Assembly (NCBI RefSeq): GCF_950295315.1
Contig: NC_080180.1
Coordinates: 64,799,411 to 64,863,410, forward strand
From: Erinaceus europaeus
Lineage: Eukaryota; Chordata; Mammalia; Eulipotyphla; Erinaceidae
DNA: 64,000 nt
Reading direction: 5' to 3'
Shown: piece by piece, positions 31,700-43,191 of the stretch
Layout of the letters: every line of letters begins with the position of its first letter
Numbering within the stretch: the first letter of the stretch is position 1
The notes under the pieces: model-generated
The model's input: only the letters and a program-made list of their open reading frames with translations
What the model was told of the DNA's origin: nothing
Databases searched by the model: none
Position numbers and translations under genes: made by a program

Positions 31700-34410
31700 T
31701 TTACATAGTGATTTAATAATGCTTTCTAAGACTATAAGATAACACGAGTATAGTTCCACACTGCTCACAACATTAGAGTTCTGTGCCCTCAGCCCCATTT
31801 TTCTTCCAAGTTCTTAAATAAGAATTGACTTATTTCACGCATTCAGTTCTCTATGTGAAACGTGAGGGAATCAATTGGCAGTTGTCCTCACCTCCTTACT
31901 TTCTCCACTTACTTAAGCATAATCTCCACCAGTTCCATCTGTTTTGTCTCAAATAAATTATCTTTTTGATTGCTTAGTTGTACTCTGTTAAGTGTATGTC
32001 CCATAACTTCTTTATCCAGTCAACTGTTGATGGCCATTTAGACTCCTCCATATTTTGGCTATTGTGAATAACAGAAGTATGAACACCGGAATGTATATCT
32101 CCCTTCCAATTAACATTTGCTGTCCTGTCTTTGTGATAAATGCCTAAGAGTGGAATCGCTGGATCGTAAGGTATTTCCATTTGTATTTGGTTCCAGATTC
32201 TCCATACTGTTCTCCAAAGTGGATGCACCATTTTGCATTCCCACCAGCAGTGTGACAGAGTTCTTTGCTCTCCATGTCCTCTCCAACACTTATCACTGCC
32301 TGCTTTTATTTTTATATATTTTTAATTTTTTATTTGTAAAAAGGAAACATTGATAAAACCATAGGATAAGAGGGGTACAACTTTGAACAGTTCCCACCAC
32401 CAGAACTCCGTATCCCATCCCCTCCCCCGATAGCTTTCCCATTCTCTATCCCTCTGGGAGTATGGACCCAGGGTCACTGTGGGATGCAGAAGGTGGAAGG
32501 TCTGGCTTCTGTAACTGCTTCCCCGCTGAACATGGGAGTTGACAGGTCGATCCATACTCCCAGTCTGCCTCTCTCTTTCCCTAGTGGGGCAGGGCTCTGG
32601 GGAAGCAGAGCTCCAGGACACATTGGTGGGGTTGTCTGTTCAAGGAAGTCTGGTTGGCATCATAGTAGCATCTGGAACCTGGTGGCTGAAAAGATAGTTA
32701 ACATACAAAGCCAAGCAAATTGGCCAATCATGGACCTAAAGGCTGGAATAGTGAAGATGAAGAGTTGGGGGTCCTCCATTTTGTAGATAGCTAGTAGGCA
32801 TATTTTAGTTAAATTTCAAAGAGTCTGTGGCTATACTAGTGTTTTTCTTTTTCTTTTTCTTTTTGCCCCTGAGCCTGAAATCTTATATGCTGGTGAATCC
32901 AAGTTATTGTCTGGGGAGATGATGTCATGGCTGGGAAAAGGAACAGAAAGCTGGATCAGGGAAGAGAGTAGCTCCCTAATATGGGAAAGAGGTATAAATA
33001 TTATTGACTGTAAACCCCATTGATTTGATTTGGTCTGGGGCCCATAATCAGCTTAGGAACCTATGTGACCTCTGAAACCCTCTATATCTGAGCTCACATT
33101 CTGTGGTCATGAGTAGGAACATTCCAGGCTGCTCCAATATCCACCCATCTTCCTCAGGTGTAGCATAGAGTATGTTGTCCAGCCTCCCTTTGGAGAATGA
33201 AACATTCTCTACCATTGTTGATCCAAGTTGAGGGCAAGGTCCTACGGGGGCCCACAAATGGGTCTATTGTGTTGTTCCTGATAGAAATGACCAATAACAA
33301 TGGAGAGAGGGATTTATTCAGGGTCTAGGCCCATCAAGTCTGTTTGGGAATCTCCAGACTCCCCAATTAGGGCCCCAGCTGGTGGAATGGGCTGATAGTG
33401 ACTAATGAGTCATTGTTAAAGTCTGCCAGTCTCTTGCCCTTATTCAGCTTTTGCAGTCCTTGCTTTGATAAGGTTAGCTTTAGGGTGAGTGAGAGAACTG
33501 TAATAGGAAGTAGGTGAGGAGGGTATCTAAGTCTAAGTAGACACTATTTCATTATGAACTTGATACTGATTCACTACAGACTATTGTGTATTTTTGCTTT
33601 CAGGTATATATTTTGCCCTAATTTATGGATACATGTGAATATATGCTCTATCTTGTGGGACCTGGTCTATGTCTAGTTTTGGGGACTTTGTTAGGAAGTG
33701 AACTTCCTAGAATAGAATTAGTGAATACCATGAAAGGAAAGGTCTCAACTGAGTAATGAGGGTGAAGGGTTGGCATTTCATGCCTGACGTCTCTAGACAC
33801 AGTCTGAAGTGAAGCATGCTGAGGTGGTACTCATTGCATTGATTAGGTTGGGGTTGGCTGTGTGGTTGCAATATCATTTGTTATGAATTGAGAGAAGCAT
33901 GCAGGAAAGTGAGCCCCACCACAAAGGTTCCAGGACTGGGGGAAATATAGACTCTATAGAGGAAGCTGAAGGTTCCTACTGTCTTAGGGTTTAAGAAGAC
34001 AATAGATAGTTATTGCTAAAATCACATTATTTGCAATTGGGTTAACTTTGAAAAATCTCTTTGTTAGGATTTGCTGTATCATATGGCTCTTCTTACAGTT
34101 GTGAAGTAGAATCTCAATGTGGTTTTAACTTTCATTTCTCTAATGATGAAAGGAGCATTTCCACATATGTCTGTGGGCTGTATGTATCTCTCTTTTTTTT
34201 TTTTTTCAGAAAACTATCTATTCATATCTTCTGCCCACTTTTTATTGGGTTGTACTTTTTTCTTTTTGTTGAGCTGTATGTGTTCTTTAGAGATGTTTGA
34301 TATCAACCCCTTGTCAGATATGTGGTATGCATATATCTTCTCCCAATTTCTGGGTTGCCTTTTTACCCTTATAGAGTTTGCTTTTCATATATAGAAGCTT
34401 TCTAAAGTGA
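31700..34410 (-). mobile_element. Old L1 ORF2, antisense, split by a younger L1
   Basis: 31700-32310 ('cataacttctttatccagtc', 'attgtgaataacagaagtat', 'catactgttctccaaagtgg') and about 34060-34410 ('gtagaatctcaatgtggttt', 'gtgttctttagagatgtttg', 'tatcttctcccaatttctgg') are consecutive parts of one antisense L1 ORF2. The minus frame near 31974-32231 contains MEIPYDPAIPLLGIY, the conserved L1 C-terminal motif. A younger L1 3'UTR sits between the parts. Confidence 0.85.
32311..34059 (-). mobile_element. Younger L1 3'UTR, antisense, nested in older L1
   Basis: Starts 'tttttatttgtaaaaaggaa', then 'aaccataggataagaggggt', 'ctctgggagtatggacccag', 'ccctagtggggcagggctct', 'gagctcacattctgtggtca' and 'caggactgggggaaatatag'. 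The longest 3'UTR copy in the window. Compared with the 38519 copy it has about 0.75 kb of extra internal sequence, so two 3'UTR variants exist. The right-hand end is approximate. Confidence 0.8.
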
Positions 34411-34704
34411 ATATTCAGCCCCATTTATGTGAGGAAAGAAGCTATGGATAGGAAAGGGAGGCAGAAGTTGAGGAAAGAAAGTCAAGAAGGGGAAGCTAAA
34501 AGTGTTAAGCAAAGAAGAAAATAAAGTGAGTGACGGCAGAATCAAAAAGTAGTTAAGTCAGTCTGCTTCTGTAAGAATGATCCACCCTTATTATTGATAC
34601 TATTTCCTCCAAGATGTTAAGCGTATTTTAATCTATTCAAAAAGGCATATCTGATGTCTCCACAAAGGACATCTATATGTGAAAGTTACAGACAGAATTG
34701 TGTT

Positions 34705-34825
34705 TCCTCTCTCTCTCTCTCTCTCAGAGCACTACTCAGCTCTGACTAATGGTGCCTCTGGGTATTGAACCTGACCTCTGGCATGAAAGTTTTGCAGAAC
34801 CACTATGCTATCTCCCCACTCTTGT
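34705..34825 (-). mobile_element. Type B tRNA SINE, antisense
   Basis: (CT)n then 'cagagcactactcagctctg', 'gggtattgaacctgacctct' and 'accactatgctatctcccca'. Confidence 0.8.
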
Positions 34826-34829
34826 GATT

Positions 34830-35310
34830 TTCCCCTTGACCACTGTTACCCTCCTATAAGCTTGTGCTATGCTAGATACAATTTATTGGAAGAAAACAAA
34901 AGATATCCCAGGTGAGAAGATGGTGGTTTTCATAGAAATAAACAAAACTCTATTTTAGCTTTTCCTAAGCATTACTAGAACATTTTAAAATGTGTTATTT
35001 TAAATGCTCTAATTAGGTATTTAATTGAACAGGGCTGACAAATTATTAAAACATGCAGTACAGTTGCTCATTTGTTCAATATGTTCACTAATTCACCGAG
35101 ATTCTTATGTGATTCTTACGTGATTTATTCCACTGCATGATTCATCAGAACAGAATACTAACACTATCTAATTTGAAAATCTGAAATAAAGTGGTAATAG
35201 TCTTATTAACATTTAAGTTAAATTAACTTGCTAATATGAAATTTAGAAGTTAGACTCAGAACATAAGATGCAAAATATGGGGAAGTTACTTAGAAAATTT
35301 GAAGAAGCGG
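34830..35310. other. Single-copy AT-rich DNA
   Basis: Nothing recognised. Confidence 0.45.
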
Positions 35311-35312
35311 CA

Positions 35313-35500
35313 GAGGGGTGACATAGCTGTTGGAGTGCCGTGTCACCATGTACAAGGCCCTAGATTCGCATCTGGATCCCCACCTGCAGGGGGAAAGCTT
35401 CATGAGCAATGAAGCCAGCGGTGTTACAGCTTGTCTTTTCTTTCTGCCTCTCCATCTTCTTCCATTTATTTCTCTATCTAATACACAGATAAAATATTAA
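35313..35500 (+). mobile_element. Older ERI-related SINE, diverged
   Basis: 'gggtgacatagctgttggag', 'ggatccccacctgcaggggg', 'aaagcttcatgagcaatgaa' and 'ctctatctaatacacagata', with an A-rich end. Confidence 0.72.
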
Positions 35501-36075
35501 AACAAATTTGACGCTAGTCTGTGATTTGTATAAGGCGAAAAAAATTTCAACCACATTCTTATCTAACTCGTTTTCAAATGCAGATATTGGATAAGGGATT
35601 TGAGGTGAATCACTCTTTATATCCCATGGTAAATATGGAATCTTCAGGGAAATGAAAATATTTCAGAATGGTACAAAGAAACTCTTCATGACTAAACTGT
35701 GAATTCAATTTGAAGAGGAAAATTGTAAATAAATTTTTCATCAAATTGCATCTTAGCTAAATGGCCATTTAAAACCCATCACGAGCACTGTGGGAATATT
35801 AATTCCAGTTCCAGAAAGGTAAGATACAATTGTGGAATGTCTCATTTAACTACAGTAAGATAAATTTAATTTGAAGGATTTTTAAAGAAAAAGTAGGGAG
35901 TGGTATTTTGTGAAAACATTCCTTACCTCTTCTCTCTGGCCCTCCTTCACTCCATCCCACACTCCTTTCTTCTGTTCTATCCCTCAGCTCAGCTCTTTCT
36001 CACTTTCTCCCCCCAATTTCTCTCACAAAATTCATTTTTTTAATTGTTTCTTCTACATTTTAAATACACTTATTG

Positions 36076-36650
36076 TTAAAGAGAAGGATGAATATGGGAT
36101 GATCTCACTCACAGGCAGAAGTTGAAAAACAAGATCAGAAGAGAAAACACAAGTAGAACCTGGACTGGAGTTGGCGTATTGCACCAAAGTAAAAGACTCA
36201 GGTGGGTGGGGGGAGAATACAGGTCCAAAAAGGATGACAGAAGACCTAGTGGGGGTTGTATTGTTATGTGGAAAACTGAGCAATGTTATGTATGTACAGA
36301 CTGTTTTATTTACTGTCGACTGTAAAACATTAAAATCCCCTGGGAGTCGAGTGGTAGCACAGCAGGTTAAGCGCACGTGGCGCCAAGCACAAGGACCAGC
36401 GTAAGGATCCCTGTTCGAGCCCCAGCTCCCCCCCTGCAGGGGAGTCCCTTCACAGGCAGTGAAGCAGGTCTGCAGGTGTCTTATCTTTCTCTCCCCCTCT
36501 ATCTCCCCCTCCTCTCTCCATTCCTCTCTGTCCTATCCAACAACAAAGGACATCATCAACAACAATAATAACTGCAACAATAAAAAAAGGAAAACAAAGT
36601 AAAAAAAAACACTAATCCCCAATAAAGAAATTAAAAATATTATTATACTT
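36076..36650 (+). mobile_element. L1 3' end, sense, split by a SINE
   Basis: 'aagagaaggatgaatatggg', 'atgatctcactcacaggcag', 'ctggactggagttggcgtat', 'ttatgtggaaaactgagcaa' and 'actgtcgactgtaaaacatt', then after the SINE 'ccccaataaagaaattaaaa'. Same subfamily as 2706-3110. Confidence 0.88.
36341..36609 (+). mobile_element. ERI-type SINE, short form, nested in L1
   Basis: 'tgggagtcgagtggtagcac' head, 'ctgttcgagccccagctccc', pyrimidine tract, CAA spacer, A9. It interrupts the L1 sequence 'aacattaatccccaataaag' a few bases before the L1 polyadenylation signal. Confidence 0.93.
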
Positions 36651-36779
36651 ATTGTTAAATTGAGGTAGCATTGGATAATATCATGGGGTTTGTTTCAGGA
36701 GGACAGACTCATTCTTCAAACACATATTAAGCACCAAATTAACCATACCACTCCTTCACAGCCCACTGACTCCCTGCTG

Positions 36780-37335
36780 CTTTACTCTGGAAACCTCAGG
36801 TCTGGGGTGAGACTCTGATGAGATTTTTGTCTTGGCTTGGTATTATTTGCTTTATTTATTTGTAACCCACTTATGAATGAGACCACAAAGTACTGCTATT
36901 CCTCTTTCACTCTCTGCTTTATTTCCCTGAGCAGAACCTCCATTTCTATCCATGTGGTCTCAAGTGGAAAGATTTCATCTTTTCGTTATCACTCAGTAAA
37001 ATGTCACTTGTATTTCTTTATTTACTCATCTAGTCTTGGGCACTTGGACTGTTCCTGTGTCTTGACTGTTGTACATAGTGCTGTCGTGAACACAGGTGTG
37101 TGCAAGCTTTTCGGATCCGCACGCCATGTCCTTCAGGGAGATGCCGAGGATTGCAACTTCCAGATTCCATGGCAGCTCTGTCTGTAATCTTTTGATGATT
37201 TTTCATGATTTTTTTCCATAGATGTGGCCCAGCTTGGATTCCCACCAACAGTGGATAAAGGTTCTTTTCTCTCCATACCCTCACTTGGTTCAGTTTTTGT
37301 TTGTTTTAATAAAAACCATTCTCCTTTTTCAATTG
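36780..37335 (-). mobile_element. Old L1 ORF2 3' region, antisense
   Basis: 'atgaatgagaccacaaagta', 'ctccatttctatccatgtgg', 'gttgtacatagtgctgtcgt', 'cccaccaacagtggataaag' and 'gttcttttctctccataccc'. Degraded. Confidence 0.72.
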
Positions 37336-37339
37336 CAGA

Positions 37340-38360
37340 CAATTATCTTCAGCATGGCAGGGGCCAGGATTGCCAAGACCTCTAGCATCTCATCTCTACT
37401 CAAGATAAGGTAATAGAGAAAATGGGAAAGGGCGTTGATTTGCCCATCTCAGTCTCAGAAGCTATCAGTACCCTTGGGTGAAAGAGGGATCATGGCCTGC
37501 CTTCATACCAAGGGCTTGCTTCTAAGATAAAGGGATCAAAGAGAAAAAGAATACTCCTGTTTAAACTGCATGATTGGGAGATTTTTTTCAGCTTCTATGG
37601 TGCTGTTTTGTTAGGAATATATATACCTTCCCTTTGGCAGGCTGTCTGTAAGATACAGGAGTCAGACCTGTAACGTACTTCTGAGTCATGTTTTCTAAAG
37701 GGGCATGGCGTGCGGATGTATCAGGGGAAGAATCCCAGCTATTCCTCTGTGATGTGTTCTAAAATTAACTAGAGATAGTCAATAGAATCCATTTAATGCT
37801 CTTTGTAAAAGCTCCTTCCTTCTTGCTCTCGCTGCTGTCTGAGCTCCTTGGTCTGACAGCAAATGATTAGACTTTGGCAGATTTATTTTCTGGCCACTGT
37901 AGGATAGTTTCAGATAACCAAGCAGTGGAAAGCCAGGTCTATCTGTGACCCAGGTGAGAGTGAGGCTTTCCTGTGGCACGATGCCCCTTTTCTTGCTTGG
38001 CGTGTAGACCAGAGTGCAAGATGGGGTCTTGGACTGCCATGTTGGCCACTCCCATCTCCACAAGGTTCCCGCTTTATGACTCATGATATCACAAGTAGTC
38101 TCCTGCTGCCTTAATTCCAGAGCTAGGTTTTTCTTTCATTTCCTCTGAATCACCTAGTAGTAGCAACTTCTGTGACTATTGGGCTCTAGACTTGAGACTT
38201 GAGGCTAGAGACAGCCTAAACATTGAGTGTGGAAGAGCAGATAGCAATTTTTGATCATATTTAATTCATGTGTGTAGCTTCAAAAGTGGGATTCAAATAT
38301 GCTCAAGCTATTATCTTAATTTTCTAAGTAAGGTTTCATCGAGCTTTCTTTAATGAGATG
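37340..38360. other. Unclassified DNA
   Basis: No coding or repeat feature that I can support. The 101-codon minus frame (37779-38084) has no recognisable domain. Confidence 0.4.
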
Positions 38361-39369
38361 GGTGTCGGGCAGCCCCCTTCTCCATCCTCCATTGCTGACA
38401 CTATGGTCTATTTACATAGTCATTGTTTTGCCTGAAAGATCCCCACCATATTATCCCCTCAGGGTATTGCTAATTCCCACTGGTTAAAACCTTTGCAACA
38501 GTTGCTAAGGGAATTTCTTTTTTTCTTTTTAATTTTTTTTCATTTAAGAAAGGATTAATTAACAAAATCATAGGGTAGGAGGGGTACAACTCCACACAAT
38601 TCCCACCACCCAATCTCCATATCCCACCCCCTCCCCTGATAGCTTTCCCATTCTCTATCCCTCTGGGAGCATGGACCCAGGGTCATTGAGGGTTGCAGAA
38701 GGTAGAAGGTCTGGCTTCTCTAATTGCTTCCCCGCTGAACATGGGCGTTGACTGGTTGGTCCATACTCCCAGCCTGTCTCTCTCTTTCCCTAGTAAGGTG
38801 TGTCTCTGTGGAAGTTGAGCTCAAGGACACATTGGTGGGGTCTTCAATCCAGGGAAGCCTGGCCGGCATCCTGATGACATCTGGAACCTGGTGATTGAAA
38901 AGAGAGTTAACATACGAAGCCAAACAAATTGTTGAGCAATCATGGACCCAAAGGTTGGAATAGTGGAGAGGAAGTGTTAGGGAGGTACTCACTGCAAACT
39001 CTAGTGTACTTCTGCTTTCAGGTATATATTTTGCAGTAGTTTATGGATACGTGTGAACATAAGCTCTCTCTCACAGAAACTGGTGTATATCTAGGTTTTA
39101 GGACTTTGTTAGAAAGTGAACCACCTGAGATGAAATTAGAGTGTACTATAAAAGGAAAGGTCTCACCCGAGTAATGAAGCTGAAGGGTTGTCATTCCACA
39201 TGTGAAGTCTCTGGACACAGTCTGAGGTGAAGCATGTTGAGGTGGCAATCGTTGCGTTGGTTAGGTTGTGATCAGCAGATGCAATATTATTTGGTATGGA
39301 TTGGGAGATGCATACGGGAAAGTGGGCCCTATCCAAGGGTTCCAGGACTGGGGGAAGTAGGGGCTCTAT

Positions 39370-40566
39370 AGTGGAGATGTAAATATTAAATAGCGTAGGA
39401 GCCAGAACAGAGCCCTGGGGGAGGCCACTTGAGACAAGTCTCCATCTGCTAGACTTGTCACCCAGATGCTATTTAATATTTACATCAGTGACCTCCCAGA
39501 AACTTCTTCAAGGAAGTTCATCTACGCCGATGACATCTGCTGTGCAACTCAGGCATCCAAGTTCGACATCCTCGAGGAAACACTCACGAAAGACATGTCT
39601 CTGATATCTGATGACTGTAAAAAATGGCGACTAACCCCTAGCACTGCAAAAACGGTATCACCTGTTTTCCATCTACACCATGCCTCGGCCTCGCGTGAGC
39701 TTAATGTGCAGCTTGGCGATACGAGAATCCGGCATGAAGCCCAGCCAGTCTATCTTGGCGTTACTCTCGATCGCACTCTGTCATTTCACAAACATCTCAT
39801 AAAAACTGCAGCAAAGGTGGGTTCGAGGAATCACATCATTGCAAGACTGGCCAGCTCCTCATGGGGCACGAGCGCTTCCACACTACGATCATCATCTCTG
39901 GCATTATGCTATTCCACTGCAGAATACTGTGCCCCAGGATGGTTCCGTAGCCCCCATGTCCACTTGGTCTATTCCAAATTATATTCCTCCGTGAGGATAA
40001 TTTCTGGAACCATCCGTTCCACCCCGGTTCCATGGCTGCCAGTCCTTAGCAACATCGCCCCGCCAGATATTCGTCAGGATGCGGCATCATCTAAGTTCAT
40101 TTCCCACGTCTACGCTCGACCGGACCTGCCAATATACGCGGAGATCTTCGCCCATCCTGTCCAACGCTTGACGTCTCGTCACCCAATCTGGTCCCCTACG
40201 CCTACACTGAACTTCTCTGTTCCAGTCTCTTGGAAACAGAGTTGGCAGTCAGCTGAGGTAAAGAACAAACACCTCATCACAGACCCCTGCAAGCGTCAAC
40301 CCGGCTTTGACCTAGCACGTTATGATTGGGCCCTCCTCAATCGCTATCGAACAGGCCATGGCTGGTGCGCCGCTATGTTCCATCGCTGGGGAGCCAGAGA
40401 CGACCCGAACTGCCCCTGCGGCCACAGACAGACTATGACCCACATAGTCAACGACTGCCACCTCTCCAGATTCAAAGGAGGTCTCAAAACTTGACATCAG
40501 GCTCAACCTGACGCTGTTGACTGGCTACGAAAGAAGGGCAAACGCTAGAAGAAGAAGTGGAGATGT
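39370..40566 (+). mobile_element. Vingi non-LTR retrotransposon, 5' truncated, twin-primed, 11-bp TSD
   Basis: TSD agtggagatgt at 39370-39380 and 40556-40566; L1 3'UTR sequence continues on both sides. 39381-39464 is inverted: its reverse complement encodes GLPQGSVLAPTLFNI, the RT motif just upstream of the direct part. From about 39466 the element runs in sense orientation through the end of the RT, a C-terminal zinc knuckle, the stop at 40494, a ~60-bp 3'UTR and an (AAG)n tail. There is no RNase H domain and no poly-A. All of this matches the Vingi clade described from hedgehog (Vingi-1_EE), by recall. About 19 bp (gctatttaatatttacatc) is present in both inverted and direct parts. Confidence 0.88.
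39466..40494 (+). CDS. Vingi reverse transcriptase C-terminal part, uninterrupted 342-codon frame
   Basis: Residues 1-11 are the end of RT block B (MLFNIYISDLP). YADD, the catalytic motif, is at residues 20-23. The region around 90-110 (QPVYLGVTLDRTLSFHKHL) is the usual block after motif C (LGVxLDxxLxFxxH). Residues 281-300 (FDLARYDWALLNRYRTGHGW) and a Cys316-x-Cys318-x7-His326-x4-Cys331 knuckle form the conserved C-terminus of Ingi/Jockey-like elements. The first Met is created near the twin-priming junction (the inverted copy has ACG, Thr), so it is not the natural start. The N-terminal endonuclease and first RT blocks are missing: this copy cannot be autonomous. Absence of stops suggests recent insertion. 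Confidence 0.9.
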   Translation: MLFNIYISDLPETSSRKFIYADDICCATQASKFDILEETLTKDMSLISDDCKKWRLTPSTAKTVSPVFHLHHASASRELNVQLGDTRIRHEAQPVYLGVTLDRTLSFHKHLIKTAAKVGSRNHIIARLASSSWGTSASTLRSSSLALCYSTAEYCAPGWFRSPHVHLVYSKLYSSVRIISGTIRSTPVPWLPVLSNIAPPDIRQDAASSKFISHVYARPDLPIYAEIFAHPVQRLTSRHPIWSPTPTLNFSVPVSWKQSWQSAEVKNKHLITDPCKRQPGFDLARYDWALLNRYRTGHGWCAAMFHRWGARDDPNCPCGHRQTMTHIVNDCHLSRFKGGLKT

Positions 40567-40626
40567 GAGGTTCTTGCTGTAATTTGATCAGGTCCTGCTT
40601 TTAGTTTCCCTTTCAGATCTTCTTAG

Positions 40627-42919
40627 TCAACTTTTGTTGATGAGTGGGATCATCCCATACTCATCTTTATCTTTCTGACTTAGTCCACTTAACATAATTC
40701 CTTCTAGCTCTGTCCAAGATGGGTCAGAGAAGGTGGGTTCATTGTTCTTGATAGCTGCATAGTATTCCATTGTGTATATATACCACAGCTTTCTCAGCCA
40801 CTCATCTGGTGTTGGGCACCTGGGTTGCTTCCAGGTTTTAGCTATTATGAATTGTGCTGCTATGAACATAGGAGTACACACCTCTTTTTGGTTGGGTGTT
40901 TTGGAGTCCTTGGGGTATAACCCCAGGAGAGGAATTACTGGATCATATGGAAGGTCCATGTCTAGCCTTCTGAGAGTTTTCCAGACTGCTCTACACAGAT
41001 GCTGGACCAATTTACATTCACACCAGCAATGTAAAAGGGTTCCTCTGTCCCCACATCCTCTCCAGCATTTGTTGCTGCTGTCCTTTTTGCTGTATGCCAT
41101 TCTTACAGGAGTGAGGTGGTATCTTAGTGTTGTCTTAATTTGCATTTCTCTGACAATCAGTGACCTAGAGCAGTTTTTCATATGTTTGTTAGCCTTTTGG
41201 ATCTCCTCTGTGGTGAATGTTTTGTTCATATCCTCTGCCCATTTTTGGATGGGGTCATTTGCTTTTTTGGTGCTAAGTTTGCTGAACTCTTTATATATTT
41301 TGGTGATTAGTTTCTTGTCTGATGTCTGGCATGTAAAGATCTTCTCCCATTCTGTGAGGGGACTCTCTGTTTGTTTAATAGTTTCTTTGGATGTGCAGAA
41401 GCTTTTCAATTTGATGTAGTCCCATTGATTTGTTTCTGCTTTAGTCTTCCTTGCAATTGGGTTTGATTCATCAAAGATGTCCTTGAGGTGTAGGTGGGAA
41501 AGTGTTTTACCAATGTTTTCCTCTAAGTATTTGATTGTTTCTGGTCTGACATCTAGGTCTTTGATCCACTTGGAGTTGATTTTTGTTTCTGGTGAGATAA
41601 AGTGGTTCAATTTCATTCTTCTGCATGTTAAAACCCAGTTTTCCCAGCACCATTTATTGAAGAGAGCCTCCTTTTTCCATTTAATCCTTTGGGCCCACTT
41701 ATCAAAGATTAGATGTCCATAGGTGTGGGGATTTATTTCTGGGCTTTCAGTTCTGTTCCACTGGTCTGTGTGCCTATTTTTGTTCCAGTACCATGCTGTT
41801 TTGATGATGATGGCTTTATAATATAGTTTAAGGTCTGGGAGTGTGATGCCTCCATTTCTGTTTCTTTTCCTCAAGATGGTTTTGGCAATTCTAGGTGTTT
41901 TCAGGTTCCAGATAAATGATTGTAGTGTTTGTTCTATTCTCTTAAAGAAGCTTGGTGGAACTTTGATGGGTATTGCATTAAATTTGTATATGGCTCTGGG
42001 GAGAATATTCATTTTGATGATATTCTTCTAGTCCATGAGCATGGGGAATCTTTCCATTTCTTAGTATCAGTTTCTATTTCCTTGAGTAGTGATTCATAGT
42101 TTTCAGCATACAAGTCTTTCACTTCTTTGGTCAACTTTATTCCTAGGTATTTGATTGATTTTGCTGAAACAGTAAATGGGAGTGATTTCTGGATGTCTTC
42201 TTCTTCAGATTTAGTGTTTGCATAAAGAAATGCCACTGATTTTTGTACATTGATTTTGTAGCCTGATACCTTGTTATATTGCCTAATAACTTCCAGTAAT
42301 TTTCTGCTGAATTCTTTAGGTCTTTCTATGTATACTATCATATCATCTGCAAATAGTGAGAGCTTGACTTCTTCCCTTCCAATCTGTATTCCTTTGATTT
42401 CTTTCTCTTGCCTGATTGCTATGGCAAGAACTTCCAATACTATGTTGAAGAGTAATGGTGACAGTGGACAGCCCTGTCTAGTCCCCGATCTGAGGGGGAA
42501 TGCTTTCAGCTTCTGTCCATTGAGTATGATGTTGGCTGTAGGTTTGCTATATATATAGACTCCACTATCTTGAGGAATTTCCCATCTATTCCCATTTTTT
42601 GTAGAGTTTTGAGCATGAACAGGTGTTGGATCTTGTCAAAGGCTTTCTATGCATCTATTGAGATAATCATGTGGTTTTTGGCTTTGCTTTTATTGATGTG
42701 GTGAATGACATTGATTGACTTACGGATGTTGAACCAGCCTTGCATTCCTGGGATGAATCCCATTTGGTCGTAATGAACAATCTTTTTGATATGTTGCTGT
42801 ATCCGGTTGGCCAAGATCTTGTTTAATATTTTGGCATCTATGTTCATCAGAGATATTGGCCTGTAGTTTTCTTTTTTTGTTCTGTCCCTATCAGCTTTTG
42901 GTATCAGGGTGATGTTGGC
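40627..42919 (-). pseudogene. L1 ORF2 reverse transcriptase to C-terminus, one nonsense and one frameshift
   Basis: From 42919 down: [20 protein letters not shown] (fingers of the RT), then a TAG at 42647-42649 where related L1s have Glu (in 'DAEKAFDK'). The same frame continues past it with [20 protein letters not shown] and FADDMIVY (catalytic motif) to about 42012. There a one-base loss shifts to the frame [20 protein letters not shown], which is open for 461 codons to the true end MIPLINKS. The C-terminal cysteine-rich segment ([20 protein letters not shown]) is intact. The endonuclease domain is absent through 5' truncation. Confidence 0.92.
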
Positions 42920-43191
42920 TGCTAAGGGAATTTCTACCATTATCCTGCTCTTTCCTTTTCTCCACCCCCTTTCCTAGTCATTTCCTTTTCCAGCTTGCCA
43001 CTTCTGGTTTTCTAAGTTATAAAAGCGTTGTCTCTGATCAATAAAGATGCATTGTGTTCCCCCTCCGCCACGAGTTCTTGGTCTTTCTTCCACGTCACTG
43101 AGTAAGCAGCAGCCCAGGTTGGCTCCGGTCGAGTTCTCTCCAACCCAGAGAGCACATGCCGGGCAAGAAACACCCTCAAGCTAGCCCCGCA

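Larger units (their letters stand above)
38503..42935 (-). mobile_element. 5'-truncated L1, antisense, with perfect 16-bp TSD
   Basis: TSD tgctaagggaatttct at 38503-38518 and 42920-42935. Between them the minus strand holds L1 from the ORF2 RT domain (starting at the codons for ANITLIPK) through the ORF2 stop at 40627, then the 3'UTR to the A-rich end at about 38519-38545. The 3'UTR is interrupted by the Vingi insertion at 39370-40566. Without it the L1 is about 3.2 kb. Relatively young: long frames persist. Confidence 0.95.
38363..43191 (+). mobile_element. Solo-LTR-like endogenous retroviral sequence, split by an L1
   Basis: Two parts, 38363-38518 and 42936-43191, read continuously once the L1 is removed (about 410 bp). 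It starts tgtcgggc and ends gccccgca (imperfect terminal inversion, TG...CA). Near the end are TATA (tataaaa, 43018-43024) and a polyadenylation signal (aataaa, 43040-43045), as in ERVK/IAP-like LTRs. The flanks gatggg and gatgaa match at four of six positions as a possible TSD. No internal retroviral genes remain. Class assignment is inference. Confidence 0.5.

Noticed and set aside
40772..41419. 215-codon plus frame with hydrophobic stretches
   Set aside because: Exact antisense shadow of L1 ORF2 on the minus strand.
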